Assembly (NCBI RefSeq): GCF_014873535.1
Contig: NZ_JADBEF010000001.1
Coordinates: forward strand, 2,294,001-2,358,000
DNA: 64,000 nucleotides
Direction: 5' to 3'
Source: Nonomuraea africana
Lineage (GTDB): Bacteria > Actinomycetota > Actinomycetes > Streptosporangiales > Streptosporangiaceae
Shown: positions 50,459-58,887 of the stretch, one piece after another
Numbering within the stretch: position 1 is the first letter of the stretch
Layout of the letters: each line of letters begins with the position of its first letter
Program-made: the position numbers and the translations under genes
Notes under the pieces: generated by a model
Seen by the model: only the letters and a program-made list of their open reading frames with translations
Told to the model about the DNA's origin: nothing
The model's database searches: none

Positions 50459-50640
50459 TCATCGCCGGAACGTTCGCGGCGGGCTCGCGTGCGTGAACCC
50501 TACGAGCCTCGGCCCGGATCCCGTCACGACGTCCTCGGGGCGCAGGTCGTACCACTTGAGGTCGGGCCCTGGCAGGCTGAGCCGCTCCCGGGCGTGAGCA
50601 GCTTCCTGATGTGCTCGTATCCGGGATCCACGCTGATCAT
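50459..50640 (-). pseudogene. Short frameshifted remnant of an unknown gene
   Basis: Read on the minus strand from ATG 50640: ISVDPGYEHIRKLLTPG, then after a one-base shift ERLSLPGPDLKWYDLRPEDV, ending at TGA 50461-50459. The two pieces read naturally as one protein of about 60 residues. No family recognised; it may be a decayed small gene behind the membrane hydrolase. Confidence 0.35.
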
Positions 50641-50714
50641 GGGCCGACCGTAGGGCTCGCCGCCGGACGGTGGAAGAGCCACTTGCGGCGGGTTGCCGGG
50701 GACCACCGTACGGC

Positions 50715-52049
50715 TCAGGGCGGCCCCTCGAAATCGGGCGGAGGGAGGTCGCCGGTGTACGGTTCGAGCGGGCGTCCGGCGAGGAAGGCGCGCACCGCCG
50801 CCAGGTAGGGCCCCGGCCTGTCGCGGTAGGCGTCGTGCCCCGCCTGGCGCAGGTAGACCAGCCGGGCGCCGGGCAGCAGCGTCCGGTAATCGGCGGCCGA
50901 CGACCAGCTCTGGTAGTCGCAGGACCCCTTGATGATCAGCGCGGGGACCTGGCTGCCGGTGATGCCCTCCCGGATCCACGGAGGAATGGGACGGCGCACC
51001 AGGTTGGCGTACGCGCCGGTGGAGGTGGCGGGTGCGGCGCCTCCCGCGCAGCGCAGGGCGGGCAGCAGCAGCCGGTGGTAGGCGTCGAGCCGCGCGTCGA
51101 GTTCCGCGTCGCCGACGACGGAGCGCGCGGTGGCGGGGTTCACCTGGAGCAGCGTGGAGGCGGTCAGGACGCGCGGATGCAGCAGGGACAGCGCCAGCCG
51201 CCGGTTCTGGGCGGCGTCGAGGCGGGTCAGCACCGCCCCCGTGGGCGGGGCATGGAGTCCTGCCGGTGACGACAGGACGAGCCTGTCCACCCTGTCGGGG
51301 TGGCGGGCCAGGTACGCGGACGCCAGCAGGGCGCCTTCCGCGTGGCCGACCAGGACGAGCCGGTCGGCCCGCAGCCGCAGGCGGATCGCTTCGAGGTCGT
51401 CGAGGTCCCTGGTCAGGCCGTACTCTCCGGGGTCGGACAGCCGGGCCGAGCGGCCCGCGCCGAGCTGGTCGTAGACGTAGACGGGGTGGCCGTCGGCGGC
51501 CAGCGCGCCGAAGAACGCCGAGTCGCCGTCCAGGTCCGCCCGGCCGGGGCCGCCGTGCAGGACCACCACGGGCGGCAGCCCGCGCGGCCGCTTCGGCGTC
51601 GTGGCGACGTAGGCGAGCCTGGAGCCGGTGGGCAGGTCCCACATCCGCTGGCCCGCGACGGGCGGTAGCGGCGGCGGGCTCTCGAGCGGGCCGAGAGTGG
51701 CCGCCGCGACCTGCCAGACGACCAGGGTCTCGACGCCGAGGACGACGACGGCGCGCAGCCAGCGGGGGAGCCGCGCGGCGGGACGCGGCAGGATCAGCAG
51801 GAGGCCGAGGAAGAGGATCGCGGCGAAGACGCCCAGAGCGGCGCCGAGCAGGACGGCGGGCGTGGTGATCAGGGTGGCCAGGCCGCCGAGGGTGGCCAGG
51901 GCCAGCACGGGAGCGAGCCCGACGACGACCGCGCCGGCCAGTACGCGGCCCAGCAGGCGCAGGCCGCGCCGGGCGAGAGGACGCCACAGGGGCCACGGCA
52001 CACGCCCGAACCTACTCGAAGACCCACGTATGTGACCAGTTGTGCTCAT
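50715..52049 (-). CDS. Membrane-anchored alpha/beta hydrolase homologue lacking the nucleophile serine
   Basis: A 444-residue protein: three or four N-terminal TM segments (about 30-120; GAVVVGLAPVLALATLGG, LLGAALGVFAAILFLGLLLIL, AVVVLGVETLVVWQVA), then an outward-facing proline iminopeptidase-like hydrolase domain with VVLHGGPGRAD (oxyanion) and VYDQLGAGRS. The nucleophile elbow reads GHAEG: Ala237 stands where Ser is expected (codon GCG at 51341-51339). The Asp (GSCDY) and His (AGHDAY) regions are kept. It is therefore either inactive (a binding protein) or uses another residue. Next to the large sugar-dehydrogenase/ThuA gene, divergently. Confidence 0.8.
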   Translation of the reverse strand: MSTTGHIRGSSSRFGRVPWPLWRPLARRGLRLLGRVLAGAVVVGLAPVLALATLGGLATLITTPAVLLGAALGVFAAILFLGLLLILPRPAARLPRWLRAVVVLGVETLVVWQVAAATLGPLESPPPLPPVAGQRMWDLPTGSRLAYVATTPKRPRGLPPVVVLHGGPGRADLDGDSAFFGALAADGHPVYVYDQLGAGRSARLSDPGEYGLTRDLDDLEAIRLRLRADRLVLVGHAEGALLASAYLARHPDRVDRLVLSSPAGLHAPPTGAVLTRLDAAQNRRLALSLLHPRVLTASTLLQVNPATARSVVGDAELDARLDAYHRLLLPALRCAGGAAPATSTGAYANLVRRPIPPWIREGITGSQVPALIIKGSCDYQSWSSAADYRTLLPGARLVYLRQAGHDAYRDRPGPYLAAVRAFLAGRPLEPYTGDLPPPDFEGPP

Positions 52050-52107
52050 GTCACTTCATGTGGCGACATCAGCCAGGCTTTGGGCGCTCACCATCAAACT
52101 TCTGATG

Positions 52108-52120
52108 ATTTGCGGCAAAT
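52108..52120. promoter_or_regulatory. Palindrome ATTTGC-G-GCAAAT before the giant secreted protein
   Basis: A perfect 6+6 inverted repeat in the AT-richer 146-base gap between the divergent membrane hydrolase and the 1717-residue protein. A possible operator; no regulator identified. Confidence 0.45.
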
Positions 52121-52195
52121 ATCTGGACGTAGTTCGCCAGAGATCTTACGGTTACGGCGAAACGTGACGGAAATCCGCCGAAGGGACGCACTGCC

Positions 52196-55100
52196 ATGTC
52201 CGTTCGCACCCCCCGATGGCTGGCGCAGACCTGCGCCTTACTCCTGGCCTTATCCGGCACCGTGACCTTCACCGTGGCAGGGGCCGCGCCGGCCCAGGCG
52301 CACGCCGTGATCGATCCCGCCGACTACCAGCGGGTCGAGCTGGCCAAGGGCGTCGCCGAGATGGGCGAGCCCATGACCATGGCCGTCCTGCCCGACCTCT
52401 CGGTCCTGCACACCTCGCGGGACGGCACGCTGCGCCGTACCGACGCGAGGGGGGAGACCGCGGTGGCGGGGACGCTGCCGGTCTACACCCACGACGAGGA
52501 GGGTCTGCAGGGGATCGCCGTGGACCCGCAGTTCGCGACGAACCGGACGATCTACCTGTACTACGCGCCCAAGCTGAGCACCCCCGCCGGTGACGCGCCC
52601 GCGACCGGCACCGACTGGAGCGCGTGGCAGGGCGTCAACCGCCTGTCGAGGTTCACGCTGAAGCCGGACTGGAGCCTCGACCGGGCCAGCGAGAAGACCG
52701 TCCTCGAGGTGCCCGCCGACCGCGGCCTGTGCTGCCACGTCGGCGGCGACATGGACTTCGACGCGCAGGGCAACCTCTACCTGAGCACCGGGGACGACAC
52801 CAACCCGTTCGACTCGGCGGGCTTCGCGCCGATCGACGAGCGGACGAACCGCAACCCCGCCTACGACGCCCAGCGCACCTCGGCCAACACCAACGACCTG
52901 CGCGGCAAGATCCTGCGGATCAAGGTGAACCCCGCCGACGGCACCTACACCGTCCCTGCGGGCAATCTGTTCCCGCCCGGCACCGAGAAGGCCAGGCCCG
53001 AGATCTACGCCATGGGCTTCCGCAACCCGTTCAGGATGAGCGTCGACCGGGCGACGGGCGTCGTCTACGTCGGCGACTACGGGCCCGACGCGGGCAGCAC
53101 CGACCCCAACCGCGGCCCGAGCGGCCAGGTGGAGTTCAACAAGGTCGACAAGCCGGGCAACTACGGCTGGCCGTACTGCACGGGGACGAACACCCCCGTC
53201 GAGACCTACAACGAGTACACCTTCCCCAGCGGGCCCTCGGGCGCGACGTACGACTGCGCGGGCGGCCCGGCCAACAACAGCTTCCGCAACACGGGACTGC
53301 CGAAGCTGCCTGCCGCGCTGCCGGCCTGGATCAGGTACGGCGGAGACGCGGGCAGCCCGCCCGAGTTCGGCAGCGGCTCGGAGTCGCCGATGGGCGGCCC
53401 GGTCTACCGCTACGACGCCGGCCTGAACTCTGCGGTCAAGTTCCCGCAGGAGCTCGACGGGAACTTCTTCGCGGGCGAGTTCGGCCGCAGGTGGATCAAG
53501 GCCATCCACGTGGCCGACGGAGCGATCGCGAACTTCCCCTGGACCGGCACCCAGGTCATGGACCTGACCTTCGGCCCAGACGGCGCCCTGTACGTGCTCG
53601 ACTACGGCTCGGGCTACTTCGGCGGCGACGCCAACTCGGCGCTGTACCGCTACGAGTACATCAAGGGCAGGGACCGCTCCCCGATCGCGGTGGCCAAGGC
53701 CGACAGGACCTCGGGCAAGGCCCCGCTGACGGTCGCCTTCTCCTCGGCGGGCTCGACCGACCCCGAGGGCCAGGCGATCACGTACGCGTGGGACTTCGGC
53801 GACGGCGGCTCCTCCACCGAGGCCAACCCCACCCACACCTACACGGCCGAGGGCACGTTCTCCGCGACCCTGACCGTGCGCGACCCCGGCGGCAACACCG
53901 GTACGGCCAGCGTCGTCATCACCTCCGGCAACACCGCGCCCACCGTGACGATCGACCTGCCGGACGAGGGCACCCTGTTCGACTGGGGCGACAGCGTGCC
54001 GTACGACGTCAGGGTCACCGACCCCGAGGACGGCACGGCCGACTGCGCCAAGGTCAGGATGACCTACGTGCTCGGCCACGACAGCCACGGCCACGAGATC
54101 ACCGCCAAGGACGGCTGCGAGGGCGAGCTGACCATCCCGGTCGACGGCGAGCACGACGACGCGGCCAACATCTTCGCCGTCTTCGACGCCGCCTACACCG
54201 ACAAGGGCGGCCTCACCACCCATACGCAGCACATCCTGCAGCCCAGGCACCGCCAGGCCGAGCACTACGCGACGATGCAGGGCGTCTCGCAGATCAACAA
54301 GGCCACCGCGCACGGCGGCAAGACCGTCGGCAACGTCCACAACGGCGACTGGATCTCCTTCAGGCCCTACCGCCTCGACGGCGCCAAGTCGATCAGGGCG
54401 AGGGTGTCGTCGGGCGGCGTCGGCGGCTTCCTCGAGGTGCGCACCGGCTCGGCCACGGGCCCGCTGCTCGGCAGGGCGGCCGTGCCGGTGACCGGCGGCT
54501 GGGAGACCTTCGTCGAGGTCTCGGCGCCGCTGGAGAACGCCCCCGCCGCCTCGGGCGCCCTCTACCTGGTCTTCACCGGCGGCTCGGGCGCGCTGTTCGA
54601 CCTGGACGACTTCACGCTGTCGAAGGAGCCCGCCACCGGGGGCCCCGTCATCGGCGCGATCAGAGGGCCGGGCGGCGCCTGCGTCGACGTCGCGGGCGGG
54701 AACAGCGCCGACGGCACCAAGGTGCAGCTCTACGCCTGCAACGGCACCGCCGCCCAGACCTGGCAGTTCGACGGCGCGACGATCAAGGCGCTCGGCAAGT
54801 GCCTGGACGTCGCGGGCGGCGTCAACGCCGACGGCACCAAGGTCCAGCTCTACACCTGCAACGGCACCCCGGCGCAGAGCTGGACCGTGGCGGGGGAGCA
54901 GATCAAGGTGTACGGCACCAGGTGCCTCGACGGCGCCGACCCCGCGCAGCTGGTCATCAGAGCCTGCGACGGCAGCGCGAACCAGCGGTTCGCGACCCCC
55001 GCGCCGCCGCAGGCGGGCGACCTGATGATCTTCTCCCGTACGGCAGGCTTCAGGCACGACTCGATCGACGCCGGGATCCAGGCCGTCAAGGACCTCGGCT

Positions 55101-57349
55101 TCAAGGTGACCGCCACCGAGGACCCCGCCGCCTTCACCGCCGACAACCTGGCCAGGTTCAAGGCCGTCGTCTTCCTCAACACCACGGGAGACGTGCTCGA
55201 CGCCGCCCAGCAGGCGGCCTTCGAGGCCTACATCAAGGGCGGCGGAGGTTACGCGGGCATCCACGCCGCGGCCGACACCGAGTACGACTGGCCGTTCTAC
55301 GGCGACCTCGTCGGCGCGTGGTTCGCCTCGCATCCCGCGATCCAGAAGGCGAAGGTCAAGGTGACGGACAGGGCGCACCCCTCCACCGCGCACCTGTCGC
55401 CCGTCTGGGAGCGGACCGACGAGTGGTACAACTACCGGACCAACGCGCGGACCCACGCCCACGTGCTGGCCACCCTCGACGAGACCTCGTACTCGGGCGG
55501 CAGCATGGGCGGCGACCACCCGATCGCCTGGTGCAAGCCGTATGAGAAGGGCAGGTCCTTCTACACCGGCGGCGGCCACACGAAGGAGTCCTTCGCCGAG
55601 CCCGACTTCAGGAAGCACCTGAAGGGCGGACTCGACTACGCGATGGGCGCCGCGCACGCCGACTGCCGCCCCGAGAGCGGGTACACGCCGCTGACCACCG
55701 GGTGGGAGCAGGCCGGGCCCGGCCGCTTCGTCCAGGCCCCCGACGGCACCCTCACCTCAGAGGGCGGCATGGGCCTGTACTGGTACAAGGCCCAGCAGTT
55801 CACCCAGGGCTACTCGCTCAAGCTCGACTGGAAGATGGCGGGAGACGACAACTCGGGCGTCTTCATCGGCTTCCCCGCTTCCACGGACCCGTGGTCGGCC
55901 GTCAATAACGGCTACGAGATCCAGATCGACGCCACCGACGCCCCGGAGAAGACCACGGGCGCGGTCTACGGCTTCAAGTCCGCCGACCTGGCCGCCCGCG
56001 ACAAGGCGCTGAACCCGCCCGGACAGTGGAACACCTTCGAGATCCGCGTCGAGGGCGAACGGGTGCGGGTCTTCCTCAACGGTGTCCAGGTCAACGACTA
56101 CACCAACACCGACCCCAACCGCTCGCTCAAGGACGGGCACATCGGCCTCCAGAACCACGGCGCGGGCGACGAGGTCTCCTTCCGTGACATCAGGGTGAAG
56201 GAGCTCGGCCCGCCGACCGGCGACACCGTCGTCCAGGCGGAGAACTGGTCGCAGGCCGGCGGCGTGCAGACCTACCCGCACGGGCCGGCCCACGGTGGCA
56301 CCGTGCTCGGCTTCGTCAATCCCGGCGACTGGGCCGCCTACGACGGCGTGGACCTGACCGGCGTCACCGCCTTCAAGGCCCGGGTCGCCGCGCCCAGTCC
56401 GACGGGCGGCTTCGAGATCCGCACCGGCTCGCCCTCAGGGCCCGTGCTGGGCAGCGTCACCGTCCCCGCCACCGGCGGGTGGGAGTCGTACGCCGACGTC
56501 TCCACCGCCCTGACGGGCGTTCCCAGCGGTACGGCGAAGCTGTATCTGACGTTCAACGGCGCCGACTTCGACGTCGACGACTTCACCCTCGTCCGCGGCC
56601 CGAAGGACACCGCGGCCCCGGTCACCACGGCGAAGCTGTCGTCGGCGGCGGGGCCGTCGGGCTGGCACACCGGCCCGGTCACGCTCACCCTGACCGCCGC
56701 CGACGAAGGCTCGGGCGTGGCGGGGACCGAGTACCGGCTGGGGGAGGAATGGCGGCCCTACACCGCGCCCGTCGAGGTGAAGGCCGACGGAGCCCACACC
56801 GTGGCGTTCCGCTCGCAGGACAAGGCGGGCAACAAGGAGGAGGCCAAGGAGATCGCGTTCAGGATCGACGCCACCGCGCCCACGCTGACCGTGGGCGAGC
56901 TGGCCGCCGCGTACGGCGACAGCGCCCAGATCACGCCGACCGCCACGGCCGAGGACGCCGGGTCGGGCCTGGACGGCGCGGCGCAGGCCACGCTCGACGG
57001 CGAGCGGGTGGACCTCGGGGAGCCGATCGACCTGCATCCGCTGGCGCTCGGCGAGCACACGGTCCGCGTCACCGCCAAGGACAAGGCGGGCAACACCGGC
57101 GAGAAGGTCGTGACGTTCACCGTCACGACCTCCTATGCCGATGTGCGGGCGCTGATCGAGCGGTTCGAGCTGGAGCAGGGCGAGCGCGCCCCGCTGCTGG
57201 CGCTGCTGAAGGCGGCCGAGCAGACGCCTTCCGTGGCCTCGGTCACGATCCTCGAGCAGTTCAGGAAGAAGGCGGAGAGCGTGGCGGACGCGGCCGCCCG
57301 CGCCGTGCTCCAGCGTGACGCCGACGCACTGATCGCCGACCGGCGCTGA
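52196..57349 (+). CDS. Giant secreted sugar dehydrogenase/ThuA/DUF1080 multidomain protein
   Basis: A 1717-residue exported protein. Domains in order: signal peptide (ends near AQAHA, about 36); PQQ-type glucose/sorbosone dehydrogenase beta-propeller (about 45-490; GLCCHVGGDMDF, YAMGFRNPFR); PKD (495-580; WDFGDGGSS); Ig-like; CBM6-like (687-815); ricin-type lectin with QxW repeats (819-935; AQTWQF, AQSWTV); ThuA trehalose-utilisation domain (941-1155; GGGGYAGIHAAADTEYDW); DUF1080, 3-keto-disaccharide hydrolase type (1163-1340; LDWKMAGDDNSGVFIGFP); second CBM6-like (1345-1465); two Ig-like 'damaged-sugar' beta domains and a helical tail. GAAGGGA precedes the ATG. It probably binds glycans and oxidises or hydrolyses 3-keto sugars outside the cell. 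A strong terminator follows. Confidence 0.9.
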   Translation: MSVRTPRWLAQTCALLLALSGTVTFTVAGAAPAQAHAVIDPADYQRVELAKGVAEMGEPMTMAVLPDLSVLHTSRDGTLRRTDARGETAVAGTLPVYTHDEEGLQGIAVDPQFATNRTIYLYYAPKLSTPAGDAPATGTDWSAWQGVNRLSRFTLKPDWSLDRASEKTVLEVPADRGLCCHVGGDMDFDAQGNLYLSTGDDTNPFDSAGFAPIDERTNRNPAYDAQRTSANTNDLRGKILRIKVNPADGTYTVPAGNLFPPGTEKARPEIYAMGFRNPFRMSVDRATGVVYVGDYGPDAGSTDPNRGPSGQVEFNKVDKPGNYGWPYCTGTNTPVETYNEYTFPSGPSGATYDCAGGPANNSFRNTGLPKLPAALPAWIRYGGDAGSPPEFGSGSESPMGGPVYRYDAGLNSAVKFPQELDGNFFAGEFGRRWIKAIHVADGAIANFPWTGTQVMDLTFGPDGALYVLDYGSGYFGGDANSALYRYEYIKGRDRSPIAVAKADRTSGKAPLTVAFSSAGSTDPEGQAITYAWDFGDGGSSTEANPTHTYTAEGTFSATLTVRDPGGNTGTASVVITSGNTAPTVTIDLPDEGTLFDWGDSVPYDVRVTDPEDGTADCAKVRMTYVLGHDSHGHEITAKDGCEGELTIPVDGEHDDAANIFAVFDAAYTDKGGLTTHTQHILQPRHRQAEHYATMQGVSQINKATAHGGKTVGNVHNGDWISFRPYRLDGAKSIRARVSSGGVGGFLEVRTGSATGPLLGRAAVPVTGGWETFVEVSAPLENAPAASGALYLVFTGGSGALFDLDDFTLSKEPATGGPVIGAIRGPGGACVDVAGGNSADGTKVQLYACNGTAAQTWQFDGATIKALGKCLDVAGGVNADGTKVQLYTCNGTPAQSWTVAGEQIKVYGTRCLDGADPAQLVIRACDGSANQRFATPAPPQAGDLMIFSRTAGFRHDSIDAGIQAVKDLGFKVTATEDPAAFTADNLARFKAVVFLNTTGDVLDAAQQAAFEAYIKGGGGYAGIHAAADTEYDWPFYGDLVGAWFASHPAIQKAKVKVTDRAHPSTAHLSPVWERTDEWYNYRTNARTHAHVLATLDETSYSGGSMGGDHPIAWCKPYEKGRSFYTGGGHTKESFAEPDFRKHLKGGLDYAMGAAHADCRPESGYTPLTTGWEQAGPGRFVQAPDGTLTSEGGMGLYWYKAQQFTQGYSLKLDWKMAGDDNSGVFIGFPASTDPWSAVNNGYEIQIDATDAPEKTTGAVYGFKSADLAARDKALNPPGQWNTFEIRVEGERVRVFLNGVQVNDYTNTDPNRSLKDGHIGLQNHGAGDEVSFRDIRVKELGPPTGDTVVQAENWSQAGGVQTYPHGPAHGGTVLGFVNPGDWAAYDGVDLTGVTAFKARVAAPSPTGGFEIRTGSPSGPVLGSVTVPATGGWESYADVSTALTGVPSGTAKLYLTFNGADFDVDDFTLVRGPKDTAAPVTTAKLSSAAGPSGWHTGPVTLTLTAADEGSGVAGTEYRLGEEWRPYTAPVEVKADGAHTVAFRSQDKAGNKEEAKEIAFRIDATAPTLTVGELAAAYGDSAQITPTATAEDAGSGLDGAAQATLDGERVDLGEPIDLHPLALGEHTVRVTAKDKAGNTGEKVVTFTVTTSYADVRALIERFELEQGERAPLLALLKAAEQTPSVASVTILEQFRKKAESVADAAARAVLQRDADALIADRR

Positions 57350-57355
57350 GCTGCG

Positions 57356-57399
57356 ACCGAGGATGCCCCTTCCTGATGATGGGAAGGGGCATCCTCGGT
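57356..57399 (+). terminator. Strong hairpin terminator after the giant gene
   Basis: A perfect 18-bp stem (ACCGAGGATGCCCCTTCC pairing with its complement) around an 8-base loop TGATGATG, seven bases after the stop codon. There is no long T-run, as usual in actinobacteria. Being symmetric, it may also serve the converging aldo/keto reductase gene. Confidence 0.85.
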
Positions 57400-57530
57400 T
57401 GGAGCGGCGCCCGCCTGTTCGCGCAGCGCCCGCCTGTTGGAGCAGCGCGCGCCTGTTAGAGCGGTGCCCCTTCTCTAGAGCAATGCCCTGCCTGGAGAGC
57501 AGTGCCCCGCCTCTAGAGCAGCGTGCCGCC
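57398..57530. repeat. Seven-copy degenerate 19-bp tandem repeat reaching into the reductase gene
   Basis: Units begin at 57398, 57417, 57436, 57455, 57475, 57494 and 57513 (spacing 19, once 20), for example GTTGGAGCAGCGCGCGCCT and CTAGAGCAGCGTGCCGCC. The last unit is the stop codon and final codons of the aldo/keto reductase gene, so the array looks like repeated duplication of that gene end. Confidence 0.8.
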
Positions 57531-58487
57531 GACCACCTGGAAGGAGGCGAGTGCCTCATCCAGCCGCTTCAGCGTGTCGGCGTGCAGCGCGATGCCCGCC
57601 GTCTGCAGGTTCTCGCTGATGTGCGCCGGCGTCCTGCTGCCGGGGATCGGCACCACGTGCTCGTCCTGGTGCAGCAGCCAGGCCAGCGCCAGTTGGGCGG
57701 GCGTGATGCCGAGCTCGGTGGCCAGGTGCCGGATCGGCGCGTACCTGTCGTTGTTCGTGGCGAGGTTGGCGGCCTCGAAGCGCGGCGCGTTGTGCCGGAA
57801 GTCGCCCTCCTCCAGCTTCGAGACGCCGCCCGTCAGGAAGCCCGAGCCCAGCGGGCTCCACGCCACCACACCGACGCCGAGCTGCCTCGCCGTGGCCAGT
57901 AGGTCGGGCTCGATCGGCCGCCACATCGACCACTCCACCTGGACCGCCGCGATCGGCACGACGGCATGGGCCCGGCGCAACTGGTCGGCGGTCACGTTCG
58001 ACAGGCCCGCGTGCCGTACCAGACCGGCCTTCACCAGCTCCGCCACCGCGCCCATGGTGTCCTCGACGGGCACGCCGGGGTCGGGGTAGTGCAGGTAGTA
58101 AAGGTCGATCACGTCGGTGTCAAGGTTGCGCAGGCTGCGCTCGGCGTAGCCGCGGACCAGGGCGGGATCGGCGTTGCCGCGCAGCTCGCCGAAGGCGTAG
58201 CCGACGGGGATGGACCTGGTCTCCACCCCCTCGGGGACGGCCAGGCCGAACTTGGTCGCCACCACGACCTCGTCCCTCCTGCCCTTGATCGCCCGGCCGA
58301 CCAGCCGCTCGTTGTGCCCGTCGGGCCCGTAGGCGTCGCTGGTGTCGATGTGCGTGCCGCCCTCGTCGAGCGCGTGACGCAGCGCGGTCATGGCCCTGTC
58401 GTCGTCGATCTCGCCGTAGATGCCGGGTGACAGGACCATCGCCCCGAAACCGATCGGGGGAACGGTGAGCTTCCCAAGAGTTCTCAT
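57513..58487 (-). CDS. Aldo/keto reductase
   Basis: A 324-residue (beta/alpha)8 NADPH-dependent reductase: HIDTSDAYG with catalytic Tyr53, ATKFG with Lys79, YYLHYPD with His, and PIPGSRTPAHI for cofactor binding. The promoter on the minus strand is TTGGAC-N19-CAGGAT, seven bases before the ATG, so the mRNA is probably leaderless. A perfect LysR-type box (58537-58551) lies just upstream of the -35, and a LysR gene stands divergently 400 bases away. Substrate unknown; typically sugars, aldehydes or quinones. Confidence 0.9.
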   Translation of the reverse strand: MRTLGKLTVPPIGFGAMVLSPGIYGEIDDDRAMTALRHALDEGGTHIDTSDAYGPDGHNERLVGRAIKGRRDEVVVATKFGLAVPEGVETRSIPVGYAFGELRGNADPALVRGYAERSLRNLDTDVIDLYYLHYPDPGVPVEDTMGAVAELVKAGLVRHAGLSNVTADQLRRAHAVVPIAAVQVEWSMWRPIEPDLLATARQLGVGVVAWSPLGSGFLTGGVSKLEEGDFRHNAPRFEAANLATNNDRYAPIRHLATELGITPAQLALAWLLHQDEHVVPIPGSRTPAHISENLQTAGIALHADTLKRLDEALASFQVVGGTLL

Positions 58488-58536
58488 GCCCCCGATCCTG
58501 CAGGCCGGCTTCTGGCCGTGTCCAAGACATCCCGGT

Positions 58537-58551
58537 ATAACCGATGGTTAT
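58537..58551. promoter_or_regulatory. LysR-type box before the aldo/keto reductase
   Basis: ATAACC-GAT-GGTTAT is a perfect palindrome with the LysR-family T-N11-A layout, centred about 57 bases before the reductase start and directly upstream of its -35, a position used for activation. Confidence 0.7.
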
Positions 58552-58844
58552 GGAGATGCACCTGCGTGAGAGGCGGTACTCCTGGCATGGGCCCCTCAGG
58601 ACGCAGGGAGGACGGCCCGACGCACTCGTATGGATCTTGTTAGCCAAGGAGTCCGCAAACCGGCCCGACCAGATCACCCGCCAGTTCGCTGATCTCGAGG
58701 CAGGGCGCTGCTTCACGTCCCCGTTGCCCATGGCCGCGTCAACATGCGGGAGATTCGCGCACGAGCAGGAGTCGGGAGGCGGGTGCATGTTTCCGTCCAC
58801 GTAGAGTGGCCGTCTCCGAGTCCACCTGATCGAGGATCGCGCGG

Positions 58845-58882
58845 TTGGTCAAAATGATCTTCTTGCAACATAACCCCTGGTA
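58845..58882 (+). promoter_or_regulatory. lysR promoter with a second, degenerate box
   Basis: TTGGTC (58845-58850) and CATAAC (58869-58874), 18 bases apart. ATAACC-CCT-GGTA (58870-58882) repeats the box of 58537 with a partly decayed right half and overlaps the -10, so binding there would repress lysR. Confidence 0.5.
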
Positions 58883-58887
58883 GCGGC

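Larger units (their letters stand above)
58488..58887. other. Long intergenic region between reductase and LysR genes
   Basis: It contains the reductase promoter, the two LysR-type boxes and a 260-base stretch (58552-58844) for which I see no function. A frame on the plus strand (58544-58804) is open but has no Shine-Dalgarno or family similarity. Confidence 0.4.

Noticed and set aside
57398-57530. CRISPR array
   Set aside because: The 19-base units follow each other without spacers and are degenerate; no cas gene is nearby.
58544-58804. 86-codon plus-strand gene between the reductase and LysR genes
   Set aside because: It starts on the LysR box, has no Shine-Dalgarno and shows no family similarity.
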